Below, piece after piece: positions 52,757 through 61,965 of a DNA stretch of 64,000 nucleotides. The notes below the pieces were generated by a model. The model saw nothing but the letters and a program-made list of their open reading frames with translations, had not been told where the DNA came from and made no database searches. The stretch is from Bradyrhizobium sp. CSS354. GTDB lineage: Bacteria > Pseudomonadota > Alphaproteobacteria > Rhizobiales > Xanthobacteraceae. The stretch's first letter is position 1; each line of letters begins with the position of its first letter. The stretch covers positions 62,001 through 126,000 of the forward strand of contig NZ_JAACFU010000014.1 in assembly GCF_029051725.1 (NCBI RefSeq). Reading direction: 5' to 3'. The position numbers were made by a program, and so were the translations under genes.

Positions 52757-53494
52757 TCAGCGCAGGATCTGGCTGAGAAACAGTTTTGTGCGAGCGTGCT
52801 GCGGGGCCGCGAAGAACTCTTTGGGCGTATTGGCTTCGATGATCTGGCCCGCGTCCATGAACACGACGCGGTTGGCGACCTCGCGGGCAAAGCCCATCTC
52901 GTGGGTGACCACCAGCATGGTCATGCCCTCCTCGGCGAGGTCGACCATCGTGTCCAGCACCTCCTTGACCATTTCGGGGTCAAGCGCCGAGGTCGGCTCG
53001 TCGAACAGCATCACCTTCGGGTTCATCGTCAGCGCGCGGGCGATCGCGACGCGCTGCTGCTGACCGCCGGACATCTGTCCCGGAAACTTGTTGGCCTGGT
53101 GCGGAATCTTGACCCGCTCCAGAAACTTCATCGCCGCGGCCTCGGCGTCCTTCTTGGGGATGTTGCGCACCCAGATTGGCGCCAGCGTGCAATTGTCCAG
53201 CACGGACAGGTGGGGAAACAGGTTGAAACTCTGGAACACCATGCCGACTTCGCGCCGCACCGCATCGACGTGCTTCAGGTTCGGCCCGAGCTCGATGCCG
53301 TCAACGACGATCTCGCCTTCCTGAAACTCTTCGAGCGCGTTGATACAGCGGATCAGCGTCGACTTGCCCGAGCCGGATGGGCCGCAGATCACGATGCGCT
53401 CGCCCTTCTCGACCGCAAGGTCGATGTCGCGCAGCACGTGAAACTCGCCGTACCATTTGTTCAGGCCGGAAATCTTGACGATGGGGTCGGACAT
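52757..53494 (-). CDS. aapP: General L-amino acid ABC transporter, ATP-binding subunit AapP
   Basis: 245-residue ATPase: Walker A GPSGSGKST near residue 38, signature MSGGQQQRVAIARAL near 146, and Walker B VMLFDEPTSALDP. It powers the AapQM permeases for broad-range L-amino acid uptake. ATG 53494 stands 11 bp after the aapM stop. Last gene of aapJQMP. Confidence 0.95.
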   Translation of the reverse strand: MSDPIVKISGLNKWYGEFHVLRDIDLAVEKGERIVICGPSGSGKSTLIRCINALEEFQEGEIVVDGIELGPNLKHVDAVRREVGMVFQSFNLFPHLSVLDNCTLAPIWVRNIPKKDAEAAAMKFLERVKIPHQANKFPGQMSGGQQQRVAIARALTMNPKVMLFDEPTSALDPEMVKEVLDTMVDLAEEGMTMLVVTHEMGFAREVANRVVFMDAGQIIEANTPKEFFAAPQHARTKLFLSQILR

Positions 53495-53505
53495 GGTGAC
53501 CTCGA

Positions 53506-55026
53506 TCAGTTGCGCCGGTGAGCGTTGAGGCGATGCTCGACGAAGAGCGAGTAGCGCGACATTCCAAAGCAGAAGATGAAGTAGATGATCCCGGCGAAGG
53601 CGAACCCGGTGAACGCGGTCGACGGCGACGACCATTTCGGATCCGAGAACGACGCCCGCAGTGAGCCCAGGAGATCGAACAGCGCCACGATCGAGACCAG
53701 CGAAGTGTCCTTGAACAGCGAGATGAAGCTGTTGACGAGATTCGGAATGACGTGGCGCAGCGCCTGCGGCAGCACGATCAGCGAGGTCGTCTTCCACCAG
53801 GACAGCCCCAATGCCGCGGCCGCCTCGCCCTGCCCGCGCGGGATCGCAGCCAGCCCGCCGCGGACGTTCTCGGCCTGATAGGCGCCCGTAAACAGCGAAA
53901 TTCCAATCAGCGCACGCACCAACCCGTCGACTGTGAAATTGCCCGGCAGAAACAGCGGCAGCATGTAGGTGGCGAAGAACAGCACGGTGATCAGCGGCAC
54001 GCCGCGCCAGAACTCGATGAAGGCGATCGAGAAGATCCGGATCAGCGGAATGGTCGAGCGGCGGCCAAGCGCCAGCGCAATGCCGATCGGCAGCGAGGTG
54101 ACGATGCCGGTGACGGAGACCACCAGTGTCACCAGAAGTCCGCCCCACAGGTTCGTCTGCACGATCGGCAGTCCGCCGTGATCGAGCCCCATCAGCTTGA
54201 TCACGGTTGCGATGGCGACAAAGGTGGCGATGCTGGATGTCAGGGCCCGCCCCCCGGTGCGGAGGCCACCGCCGAGAACGAAGGCGATCAGCGAGACGAT
54301 CGCGGTGGTGATGGCGAAATCGGCCCAGACCGACTGGCCTGTCCCCTGCAGCTGATCTCGCAGCCAGGTCAACGGAAAGATCAGCCAGTAGATCGCGGTC
54401 CCCACGAGCACGATGACATTGCCGACGACCCACAACAACGGTGCGGCTGAGGACGTCTTGCCGAGACTGAGAAGAGCCTGCCCGGCGCCGATGATGCTGT
54501 CGTCGAACAATTGCAGCAGGTCAGCGGTCCAGCTCAGGCCAAATCCCTTGATGCCGCCGCCGTGGAGCAGAAAGAATGCGACCACCGGAAACGCAAAGAA
54601 GAACAGGCCTGCATTCAATCCTTTCGACGGCAGTCGCGGAATGAGCAACGGCACCAACAGGACCACTGACAGGACGAGCGTGAGGTTGACCCGCCAGCGT
54701 TCGGCTTCGGGGTAGAAGCCGTAGATCAGTTGCGGCAGCTTGGCCTGGATGTAGGGCCAGCAGGCGCCGACCGCAAAGCCGGCGTTCTCGGCGAGGCAGG
54801 CCGTGCGATCCTTGCCGGTCCAGACTGCATCGATCATCAGGAATCTGAGGGAAGGGATGATGGTGAACCATAGCAGCAAGGCGCCGACGATCGTGAGCAG
54901 GATGTTGGTCGGCGAGTTGAACAGGCGCGTCCGCATCAGGCCGATGAAGCCCGTGGTCTTCACCGGCGCGGGACGCTCACCGAGAAGATCCTGGCGAACG
55001 AAGCTGGACGAGGTGATATCGCTCAT
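53506..55026 (-). CDS. aapM: General L-amino acid ABC transporter permease AapM
   Basis: 506-residue permease, longer than typical because Aap/Bzt permeases carry large extra segments between the first helices. The C-terminal permease core has the EAA loop (IPRGQGEAAAALGLSWWKT) and ends MSRYSLFVEHRLNAHR. ATG 55026 overlaps the aapQ stop by 4 bp (ATGA). Confidence 0.94.
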   Translation of the reverse strand: MSDITSSSFVRQDLLGERPAPVKTTGFIGLMRTRLFNSPTNILLTIVGALLLWFTIIPSLRFLMIDAVWTGKDRTACLAENAGFAVGACWPYIQAKLPQLIYGFYPEAERWRVNLTLVLSVVLLVPLLIPRLPSKGLNAGLFFFAFPVVAFFLLHGGGIKGFGLSWTADLLQLFDDSIIGAGQALLSLGKTSSAAPLLWVVGNVIVLVGTAIYWLIFPLTWLRDQLQGTGQSVWADFAITTAIVSLIAFVLGGGLRTGGRALTSSIATFVAIATVIKLMGLDHGGLPIVQTNLWGGLLVTLVVSVTGIVTSLPIGIALALGRRSTIPLIRIFSIAFIEFWRGVPLITVLFFATYMLPLFLPGNFTVDGLVRALIGISLFTGAYQAENVRGGLAAIPRGQGEAAAALGLSWWKTTSLIVLPQALRHVIPNLVNSFISLFKDTSLVSIVALFDLLGSLRASFSDPKWSSPSTAFTGFAFAGIIYFIFCFGMSRYSLFVEHRLNAHRRN

Positions 55027-56228
55027 GCGCCGAGACTCCGGCTGACGCGCCAACCGTAGACGCTCATGACGGCGCTGGTGATCAGCGAGATCAGGAGATA
55101 GACGCCCATCGTCATGGCGATGATCTCGATGGCCTGCCCGGTCTGGCTCAGCGACGTGCCGGCGAACACGGAGACGAGGTCAGGATAGCCGATCGCGACG
55201 GCCAGCGACGAATTCTTGGTGAGATTGAGGTACTGGTTGGTCAGCGGCGGAACGATCACGCGCATCGCCTGTGGCACGACGACCAGGCGGAGCGTAGTGC
55301 CGCGGCTCAGTCCCAGCGACGATCCCGCCTCCATCTGTCCGCTGTGGACGGAGAGGATGCCCGCGCGCACGATCTCGGCGATAAAGGCAGCCGTATAGGT
55401 CGACAAGGCTAACGTGAGCGCCACAAACTCCGGGATGATCCGCGAGCCGCCGGCGAAATTGAAGCCCTTGAGCTGCGGCAGCTCGAAGCTGAAGGGCAGA
55501 CCCGCTACCAGCATGGTGATGAGCGGCAGTCCGAACAACAGGCCCAGCACATAGGGCCAGATCCGGATCATCTGCCCCCGCTGGAACAGCGCCTGGCGCG
55601 CATGGATGCGCAGCGCCAGCGAAGCCACGATGCCGAGCGCCAGCACGGCAAGAAACGCCTCGAAGCCGCTCTCGCCGATCGGGCGGGGAATGACGAGACC
55701 GCGATTGCTGACGAAGGCGATGCCGAGCAGCGAAATGCTCTGTCGTGGATTGGGCAAGGCCGCGAGCACCGCCAGGTACCAGAACAGGATCTGGAACAGC
55801 AGCGGCAGGTTGCGGATGATCTCGACATAGATCTCGCCGACGCGCGCGAGCAGCCAGTTGGGAGACAGCCGGCACAGTGCGACGATAAAGCCGATCACGG
55901 TGGCAAACACGATGCCCACCACCGAGACCACGAGCGTATTGAGGAGCCCGACAAGGAACACGCGCAGGAACGTGTCCGAGCCGGTGTACGAGATCAGCGT
56001 CTGATTGACGTCGAAACCGGCGTTGTTCGCGAGGAAACCGAAGCCGGCGGCAATGTGCTGGTTCTCGAGGTTGGCGCGGGCGTTGGAGACGATTTCATAG
56101 GCAATCCAGCCCAGGACCGCAGCGAAGGCAAACTGGACGGCGATGCCGTTCCAGCCTGTCTTGCCCCCCAGCACGCGCCTGATCTTCAGCGCGATCTGGG
56201 GCGGGGGTTTGCGAGCCTCGATGCTCAT
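55023..56228 (-). CDS. aapQ: General L-amino acid ABC transporter permease AapQ
   Basis: 401-residue inner-membrane permease. It has the extended periplasmic insert after helix 1 (SNARANLENQHIAAGFGFL) characteristic of AapQ/BztB and the EAA loop SGQMEAGSSLGLSRGTTLRL near the C-terminus. Pairs with AapM. It begins 25 bp after the aapJ stop. Confidence 0.95.
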   Translation of the reverse strand: MSIEARKPPPQIALKIRRVLGGKTGWNGIAVQFAFAAVLGWIAYEIVSNARANLENQHIAAGFGFLANNAGFDVNQTLISYTGSDTFLRVFLVGLLNTLVVSVVGIVFATVIGFIVALCRLSPNWLLARVGEIYVEIIRNLPLLFQILFWYLAVLAALPNPRQSISLLGIAFVSNRGLVIPRPIGESGFEAFLAVLALGIVASLALRIHARQALFQRGQMIRIWPYVLGLLFGLPLITMLVAGLPFSFELPQLKGFNFAGGSRIIPEFVALTLALSTYTAAFIAEIVRAGILSVHSGQMEAGSSLGLSRGTTLRLVVVPQAMRVIVPPLTNQYLNLTKNSSLAVAIGYPDLVSVFAGTSLSQTGQAIEIIAMTMGVYLLISLITSAVMSVYGWRVSRSLGA

Positions 56229-56253
56229 CGCCGCGAGCGCGGGTCAGGCAGGG

Positions 56254-57270
56254 TCAGCGGATCGGCGGCGCGTACTGGAGACCGCCCTTGTTCCAGAGAT
56301 TGTTGAGACCCCGACTGATACCAAGCGGCGAGCCCGCGCCGACGTTGCGGTCGAACACTTCGCCGTAATTGCCGACGGCCTTCACGATGCGCACCACCCA
56401 GTCCTTGCTCAGGCCGAGCTGTTCACCAAAATTGCCGTCGGTGCCGAGGACGCGCTTCAGCTCCGGATTTTCCTGTTTCGTCTTCTCGTCGACGTTCTTC
56501 GCGGTCACCCCCAGTTCTTCGGTGGTGATCAGGGCAAACAGCGTCCATTTCACGATGTCGAACCACTGGTCGTCGCCGTGGCGCACCATTGGTCCGAGCG
56601 GCTCCTTCGAGATGATTTCCGGGAGCACCATGTGATCGCCGGGATTGGCGAGTTTCAGGCGGTTGGCGTACAGCCCCGACTGGTCGGTGGTGAAGACGTC
56701 GCAGCGCCCGGCCTCGTAGGCCTTGACCGTTTCGTCGTTGGTGCCGAACGCGATCACCTCGTACTTCATGTTGTTGGCCTTGAAGTAGTCGGCGAGATTC
56801 TGCTCGGTCGTGGTGCCGGTCTGGACACAGACCGAGGCGCTGTTGAGCTCGAGCGCCGAGTTCACCTTGAGCGACTTCTTCACCATGAAGCCCTGCCCGT
56901 CATAATAGGTCACGCCGGTGAAGTTGGCGCCAAGCGACGTATCGCGCGAGATGGTCCAGGTGGTGTTGCGCGACAGCACGTCGACTTCGCCGGATTGCAG
57001 CGCCGTGAAGCGGTCCTTGGCGGAGAGCGGCACGTATTTGACCTTGGTCGGATCGTTGAAGATGGCCCCGGCGATCGCGCGGCAGACGTCGACGTCAAGC
57101 CCGGTCCAGTTGCCCTTGTCGTCCGGCGAGGAGAAGCCGGGCAGGCCCTGACTGACGCCGCAGGACAGCATGCCCCGGTCCTTGACGGTCTTGAGCGTTT
57201 GCGCATCGGCGGCTTGGGCAGTCAGGCCGGCGGCGAGTGCGAGAGTGAGAGCCAGAGTTACGCGTTTCAT
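56254..57270 (-). CDS. aapJ: General L-amino acid ABC transporter binding protein AapJ
   Basis: 338-residue periplasmic binding protein with a signal peptide ending AQAADAQ. Mature sequence has LKTVKDRGMLSCGVSQGLPG, the GLDVDVCRAIAGAIF segment and DRFTALQSGEVDVLSRNTTW, the AapJ/BztA pattern. ATG 57270 was chosen because the signal peptide follows directly. First gene of the operon, divergent from metC. Confidence 0.95.
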   Translation of the reverse strand: MKRVTLALTLALAAGLTAQAADAQTLKTVKDRGMLSCGVSQGLPGFSSPDDKGNWTGLDVDVCRAIAGAIFNDPTKVKYVPLSAKDRFTALQSGEVDVLSRNTTWTISRDTSLGANFTGVTYYDGQGFMVKKSLKVNSALELNSASVCVQTGTTTEQNLADYFKANNMKYEVIAFGTNDETVKAYEAGRCDVFTTDQSGLYANRLKLANPGDHMVLPEIISKEPLGPMVRHGDDQWFDIVKWTLFALITTEELGVTAKNVDEKTKQENPELKRVLGTDGNFGEQLGLSKDWVVRIVKAVGNYGEVFDRNVGAGSPLGISRGLNNLWNKGGLQYAPPIR

Positions 57271-57529
57271 GGGCTTTGGGCCTTTCAAAGTCGTCTCAAG
57301 GTCAGGAACGTTGTCTTTGCGATCGTCTCTGCCGGGGCTAGCCGTATCAAGACCAGCCTTGCAAGAGTCATGCTGGAAAACCTTGCCGATCACCCGCCGA
57401 TCCCGGGAGGCCCTACCTTAATCCCCGCCGAAAGCGCCCGCCGTTACGGCTGTGGCGCATGGTCCGGTCAAGCGATGGATCGAAGGTCGCGGCAGGCCCC
57501 TCAACATGCGGCGACTGAATAGCACTGCG

Positions 57530-57590
57530 ATAACAGAACGACTGGCGTGCCGGGTCAAGGGGTTGACGGGACTCTTCTGTGTTCTGTTAT
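57530..57590. promoter_or_regulatory. Nested inverted repeats at the probable metC promoter
   Basis: Outer arms ATAACAGAAC (57530-57539) and GTTCTGTTAT (57581-57590) are perfect 10-bp inverted copies. Centred on the same point lies GTCAA-GGGG-TTGAC (57554-57567). A -35-like TTGACG (57563) is followed after 17 bp by GTTATT, so the right outer arm would overlap the -10. metC starts 74 bp downstream. This fits an operator for a dimeric or tetrameric regulator; it does not match the SAM-II riboswitch as I remember it. Confidence 0.5.
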
Positions 57591-57663
57591 TAACGACAGC
57601 GGCCTTTCGGCCAGCCCGCGGGCGCACAGCGCCTACTGGAAACGCGCTTTTGAAAGCAGACGC

Positions 57664-58848
57664 ATGGATTCCTCACACCCCTCCGAGCAGCACGCCGAAA
57701 CCCGGCTGGTCACCTCCGGCCGCGACACCAAGGCGCAGAAGGGGTTCGTCAACCCGCCCGTCTTCCACGGCTCGACCGTGCTCTATCCGACCGCCGAGGA
57801 CCTGCACGCCCATCGCAGCGAGTTCCAGTACGGCCGACACGGCACGCCGACGACCCGTGCGTTCCAGGACACCCTGATCGCGCTGGAGGGGCCGCAATGC
57901 GCCGGCGTCGGCATCGTGCCGTCGGGTCTGTCGGCGATCTCGACCACCCTGCTCTCGGTGCTGAAGGCCGGCGACCACATCCTGGTCTGCGATAACGTCT
58001 ATCGGCCCTCGCGCAATTTCTGCAACGGCATGCTCACCCGCTACGGCGTCGAGACCACCTACTTCGATCCGATGATCGGCGCCGGCATCGACAAGCTTTT
58101 CAAGCCCAACACAGGCGCGGTGCTGGTCGAAGCGCCCGGCTCGCAGTCGTTCGAGATGCCCGACATCCGCGCCATCGCCGAGGTCGCGCATGCGCGCGGC
58201 GCGCTCGTCATCGACGACAACACCTGGGCGACGCCGCTCTATCACCGTTCGCTCGAACAGGGCGTCGACATCAGCATGCAGGCCGCCACCAAATATATCG
58301 GCGGCCATTCCGACATCATGTTCGGCACCATCTCGGCCAATGCCAAGGCCTGGCCTCAGATCGCCGAAGGCATCCGCCTGCTCGGCGTCTGCGCCGGTCC
58401 CGATGACGTCTTCCTGGCGCTGCGTGGCGTGCGTACGCTGTCGGTGCGGCTGGCGCACCATCATCGCTCCGGCCTCGACATGGCGCGCTGGCTTGCGAGC
58501 CGTCCCGAGGTCGCGCGTGTGCTGCATCCGGCGCTCGAGACCGATCCAGGCCATGCGATCTGGAGGCGCGACTTCACGGGCGCGTCGGGCCTGTTCAGCA
58601 TCGTCTTGAAGCCGGCGCCGCAGAAGGCGGTCGACACCATGCTCGATACGCTAAAGCTGTTCGGCATGGGCTTCTCCTGGGGCGGCTTCGAGAGCCTGGT
58701 GATTCCCTTCGATTGCGACGCCTATCGCACCGCGACCAAGTGGGCACCGGGCGGGCCTACCTTGCGTCTGCACATCGGTCTCGAGAGCACCGACGATCTC
58801 AAGGCGGATCTTGATCGCGGCTTCGCTGCCCTCAAGGCAGCAATGTGA
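57664..58848 (+). CDS. metC: Cystathionine beta-lyase
   Basis: 394-residue fold-type I PLP enzyme of the Cys/Met metabolism family. The PLP lysine is in MQAATKYIGGHSDIMFG near residue 210; the cofactor and substrate loops YGRHGTPTTRAFQDTLIALE and VPSGLSAISTTLLSVL are present. It cleaves cystathionine to homocysteine, pyruvate and ammonia. The upstream-open frame to 57547 covers the palindromic promoter region and is discounted. Divergent placement against aapJ is a recurrent arrangement in rhizobia. Confidence 0.94.
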   Translation: MDSSHPSEQHAETRLVTSGRDTKAQKGFVNPPVFHGSTVLYPTAEDLHAHRSEFQYGRHGTPTTRAFQDTLIALEGPQCAGVGIVPSGLSAISTTLLSVLKAGDHILVCDNVYRPSRNFCNGMLTRYGVETTYFDPMIGAGIDKLFKPNTGAVLVEAPGSQSFEMPDIRAIAEVAHARGALVIDDNTWATPLYHRSLEQGVDISMQAATKYIGGHSDIMFGTISANAKAWPQIAEGIRLLGVCAGPDDVFLALRGVRTLSVRLAHHHRSGLDMARWLASRPEVARVLHPALETDPGHAIWRRDFTGASGLFSIVLKPAPQKAVDTMLDTLKLFGMGFSWGGFESLVIPFDCDAYRTATKWAPGGPTLRLHIGLESTDDLKADLDRGFAALKAAM

Positions 58849-59026
58849 GCCTGCTCACAAGGCATCGCGCCTCGGGACGCGGCAATCGCGCGCCGGCGGA
58901 CGCGCCAACGCGCGCCGCGGGAACGTGCAGCTGCCGCAAACGTTAACGCCGATGCGCCAACAAATGGTTTGAACCTCAAGCAATTGGCGCTAGCCTCACC
59001 AATCGACTCTCATCCGGACACGGAGC

Positions 59027-60718
59027 ATGGGAACGTTGGTACTGCTCGATCTGATGGGCGGCGTGGCGCTGTTGCTGTGGGGCCTGCACATGGTCCACAG
59101 CGGGATTCTGCGCGCCTTTGGCCCGGACCTGCGACGGCTGCTCGGCAAGGCGCTTGGTAACCGCTTCAACGCGTTTGCCGCCGGCCTCGGGCTGACCGCG
59201 CTGCTCCAGAGCAGCACGGCGACCGCGCTACTCACGAGTTCGTTCGCAGCCGAGGGCCTGCTCAGCCTGGTCACCGCGCTTGCCATCATGCTCGGCGCCA
59301 ATGTCGGCACGACGTTGATCGTGCAGGTGCTGTCGTTCAACATCGCCGCCGTTGCGCCGGTCCTCTTCGTGCTTGGACTGGTCGCCTTCCGCGCGGGTCC
59401 GCGCTCGCGGATCAAGGACGTCGGCCGTGTCTTGATCGGTCTCGGACTGATGCTGCTGTCGCTGCACATCCTGCTCGACACGCTGGCGCCAGCCGAGAAC
59501 GCACCGGGCGTTCGCCTCGTGATGTCCTCCATCACGGGCGATCCCGTTCTGTGCATCGTGATTGCGGCGCTCGTCACCTGGGCGGTGCATTCGAGCGTCG
59601 CCAGCGTGCTGCTGATCATGTCACTCGCCTATTCGCAGTTCATCTCGCCTTACGCCGCGCTCGCACTGGTGCTTGGCGCCAATCTCGGCAGCGCCATCAA
59701 TCCCGTATTCGAAGGCGCCAAGCGTGACGATCCCGCCAGCTATCGCCTGCCGGTAGGCAATCTCGTCAACCGCGTGATCGGGATCGCCCTGGTCCTGCCC
59801 TTCCTGGGCCCGATCGCCGAGCACATGCACGCCTGGCAGCCGGATCTCGCCAGGATGACGGCGGCGTTTCATATCGCCTTCAACGTCGGCACGGCCGTGG
59901 TCTTCATCGGCCTGCTCGACACCATGTCGCGCCTGTTGACCCGGCTCCTGCCCGATCGTGTTCAGGAGGCCGATCCGGCACGGCCGCGCTATCTCGACGA
60001 GACCGCGCTGGAATCGCCGTCGCTGGCGCTGGCCGATGCCGGCCGCGAAACCCTGCGCATGGGCGATCTCGTCGAGATCATGCTGCGCAAGGTGATGGCG
60101 GCGATGATGAGCGGCGACCGCGCGCTGGTCGACCAGGTCTCGAAGATGGACAACATCGTCGACGGCCTTGACGAAGCCATCAAGCTCTACGTGACGAAAC
60201 TCATGCGGGGCAGCCTCGACGAGAGCGAGGGCCGGCGCGCCATGGAGATCATCTCCTTCGCCATCAATCTGGAACATATCGGCGACATCATCGACAAGAG
60301 CCTGAGCGAGCTTGCGACCAAGAAGATCAAGCGCCGCTTTCAGTTCTCGCCCGAGGGCGCCGAGGAGCTCGCTGCCTTCCACAAGCGCACGATGGATTCG
60401 CTGCGCATCGCCTTCGGCGTCTTCATGTCGGGCGACGCCAACGAGGCGCGCAAGCTGCTGGTGGAGAAGACGGCGCTGCGCAACACCGAGCTTGCCGCCG
60501 TCGAGCGCCACCTCGATCGCCTGCGCGAGGGCCGGCCCGAGACCATCGAAACCACGTCGCTGCATCTCGACGTGCTGCGGGACCTGCGCCGCATCCATTC
60601 GCATATCTGCTCGGTCGCCTATCCCGTGCTCGACGCGGCCGGCGAGCCCCATCGCAGGCGCGAGACGGAGACCGCCGCCCTGCCCGCGTCGGGCGCAGCG
60701 TCGGCGCTGCCGCGCTAA
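59027..60718 (+). CDS. Na+/phosphate cotransporter with C-terminal PhoU-like domain
   Basis: 563 residues. The N-terminal half (to about residue 310) has eight or more membrane helices and the two inverted NptA/PNaS repeats with QSSTATALL (near residue 65) and the counterpart VHSSVASVLLIMS (near 190). The C-terminal half (from about 340) is helical and PhoU-like (MDNIVDGLDEAIKLYVTKLM, INLEHIGDIIDKS). Such proteins import or export phosphate. Stands alone between metC and the convergent envelope cluster. Confidence 0.93.
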   Translation: MGTLVLLDLMGGVALLLWGLHMVHSGILRAFGPDLRRLLGKALGNRFNAFAAGLGLTALLQSSTATALLTSSFAAEGLLSLVTALAIMLGANVGTTLIVQVLSFNIAAVAPVLFVLGLVAFRAGPRSRIKDVGRVLIGLGLMLLSLHILLDTLAPAENAPGVRLVMSSITGDPVLCIVIAALVTWAVHSSVASVLLIMSLAYSQFISPYAALALVLGANLGSAINPVFEGAKRDDPASYRLPVGNLVNRVIGIALVLPFLGPIAEHMHAWQPDLARMTAAFHIAFNVGTAVVFIGLLDTMSRLLTRLLPDRVQEADPARPRYLDETALESPSLALADAGRETLRMGDLVEIMLRKVMAAMMSGDRALVDQVSKMDNIVDGLDEAIKLYVTKLMRGSLDESEGRRAMEIISFAINLEHIGDIIDKSLSELATKKIKRRFQFSPEGAEELAAFHKRTMDSLRIAFGVFMSGDANEARKLLVEKTALRNTELAAVERHLDRLREGRPETIETTSLHLDVLRDLRRIHSHICSVAYPVLDAAGEPHRRRETETAALPASGAASALPR

Positions 60719-60724
60719 CGTGGA

Positions 60725-61063
60725 TCAGCGCTCCAGCGTCTTCGAGGCGCGGCCGCGGTTCTTCACGATCAGCATGATATTGCGGATATAGATGATGGTC
60801 GCGAGCGACTGGCCGAGGATGATGACAGGCTCACGCTTGACGACGCCGTAGACCAGCGTCATCAGCCCGCCGCCCATGGAGCAGAACCAGAACGCCATCG
60901 GCACCACGCTGTTGCCGGCACGCTCGCTCGCGATCCACTGCACCAGGAAGCGCGCGGTAAAGAACAGCTGCGCGACGAGGCCGAACGCGAGCCAGAAGTC
61001 GAACTTGGCCACGAAGACGTCGTAGAAATAGTTGCTCAGCGCCTGACCGTATTGGATGATCAT
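60725..61063 (-). CDS. Lipid A biosynthesis N-terminal domain (LAB_N) membrane protein
   Basis: 112 residues, three membrane helices, with the LAB_N pattern FFTARFLVQWIASERAGNSV and FWFCSMGGGLMTLVYG. Single LAB_N proteins usually accompany lipid A or dolichol-type glycosyltransferases. ATG 61063 overlaps the GT2 stop by 4 bp. Confidence 0.9.
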   Translation of the reverse strand: MIIQYGQALSNYFYDVFVAKFDFWLAFGLVAQLFFTARFLVQWIASERAGNSVVPMAFWFCSMGGGLMTLVYGVVKREPVIILGQSLATIIYIRNIMLIVKNRGRASKTLER

Positions 61064-61965
61064 GCCTTCACCTCAGTCACATCGGGCGTCGGCTTCTTGC
61101 GGCGGATCAGCCACCACACGCCCACGAGATCCATGATGCCGATCCACAGCCGGTCGAAGAAACCGTAATTGGACACGCCGGAATGTCGCGGCCGGTCGAT
61201 CACGTCGACATAGGCGATCTCAAAACCCTCGCGGCGCACCAGCGCCGGCAGGAAACGATGCAGCCCGTCGAAATAGGGCATCATCAGGAACACCTCGCGC
61301 CGGAACGCCTTTAGGCCGCAGCCGGTGTCGCGCGTACCGTCCTTCAGGATCGCGTTGCGGACGCCGTTGGCGACGCGCGACTGGAACTTCTTGAAGCCGG
61401 TATCCTTGCGGCCGACGCGTTGTCCTGCGGCAAGTCCGACCTTGCTTCCGTTTTCGACCGCGGCGATCAGGTCCGGCAGGAAAGCCGGATTGTTCTGGCC
61501 GTCGCCGTCGAGCGTCGCCACGATCGCGCCGCGTGCGGCACGCACGCCGCTGCGCACGGCCGCGGATTGGCCGCCTGATTTGGCATGGCGCAACTGGCGC
61601 AGATTGTCCCGCTGCTTCATGACCGCGCCGAGCCGTTCGCCGGTCGCGTCCGTCGAACCGTCATTGACGTAGATGATCTCATAGGCCCAGCGGCCGTCGA
61701 GCGCCGCGCCGATCTCCTCGATCAGCGGCACGATGTTGTCGGCTTCGTTGCGCACGGGAACGACGATGGAAACCGAGGGCTGGAAAACCGAAGGCTGGGG
61801 CGACGACAAATCGAAAGCTCGTGGTTGGAATTGGCTTGGCTCGGGAACCGAGGGTCCCGGCAGGCAGCCGCTTTTATGGGGCGGATGCCCCGTGGGCAAC
61901 CCTTTTGAGACGGCCCGAGACCGCCCCCGCAAGAGGCACAATGGTGCCGTCGGCACGGATGGCAA
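61060..61965 (-). CDS. Family 2 glycosyltransferase (DPM1/ArnC-like)
   Basis: Up to 301 residues. The GT2 core starts at VSIVVPVRNEADNIVPLIEE (about residue 67), with YVNDGSTDAT, DGDGQNNPAFLPDLI and the SNYGFFDRLWIGIMDLVGVW end segment. It probably charges undecaprenyl phosphate with a sugar for the ArnT-like transferase upstream. The first 60 residues lack similarity and overlap the PAP2 gene by 92 bp, so a later start such as TTG 61809 is plausible; no ATG lies between. Confidence 0.85.
   Translation of the reverse strand: MPSVPTAPLCLLRGRSRAVSKGLPTGHPPHKSGCLPGPSVPEPSQFQPRAFDLSSPQPSVFQPSVSIVVPVRNEADNIVPLIEEIGAALDGRWAYEIIYVNDGSTDATGERLGAVMKQRDNLRQLRHAKSGGQSAAVRSGVRAARGAIVATLDGDGQNNPAFLPDLIAAVENGSKVGLAAGQRVGRKDTGFKKFQSRVANGVRNAILKDGTRDTGCGLKAFRREVFLMMPYFDGLHRFLPALVRREGFEIAYVDVIDRPRHSGVSNYGFFDRLWIGIMDLVGVWWLIRRKKPTPDVTEVKA

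Noticed and set aside
57530..57590. SAM-II type riboswitch before metC
   Set aside because: The conserved SAM-II core as I remember it is absent. The structure is better described as nested DNA inverted repeats.
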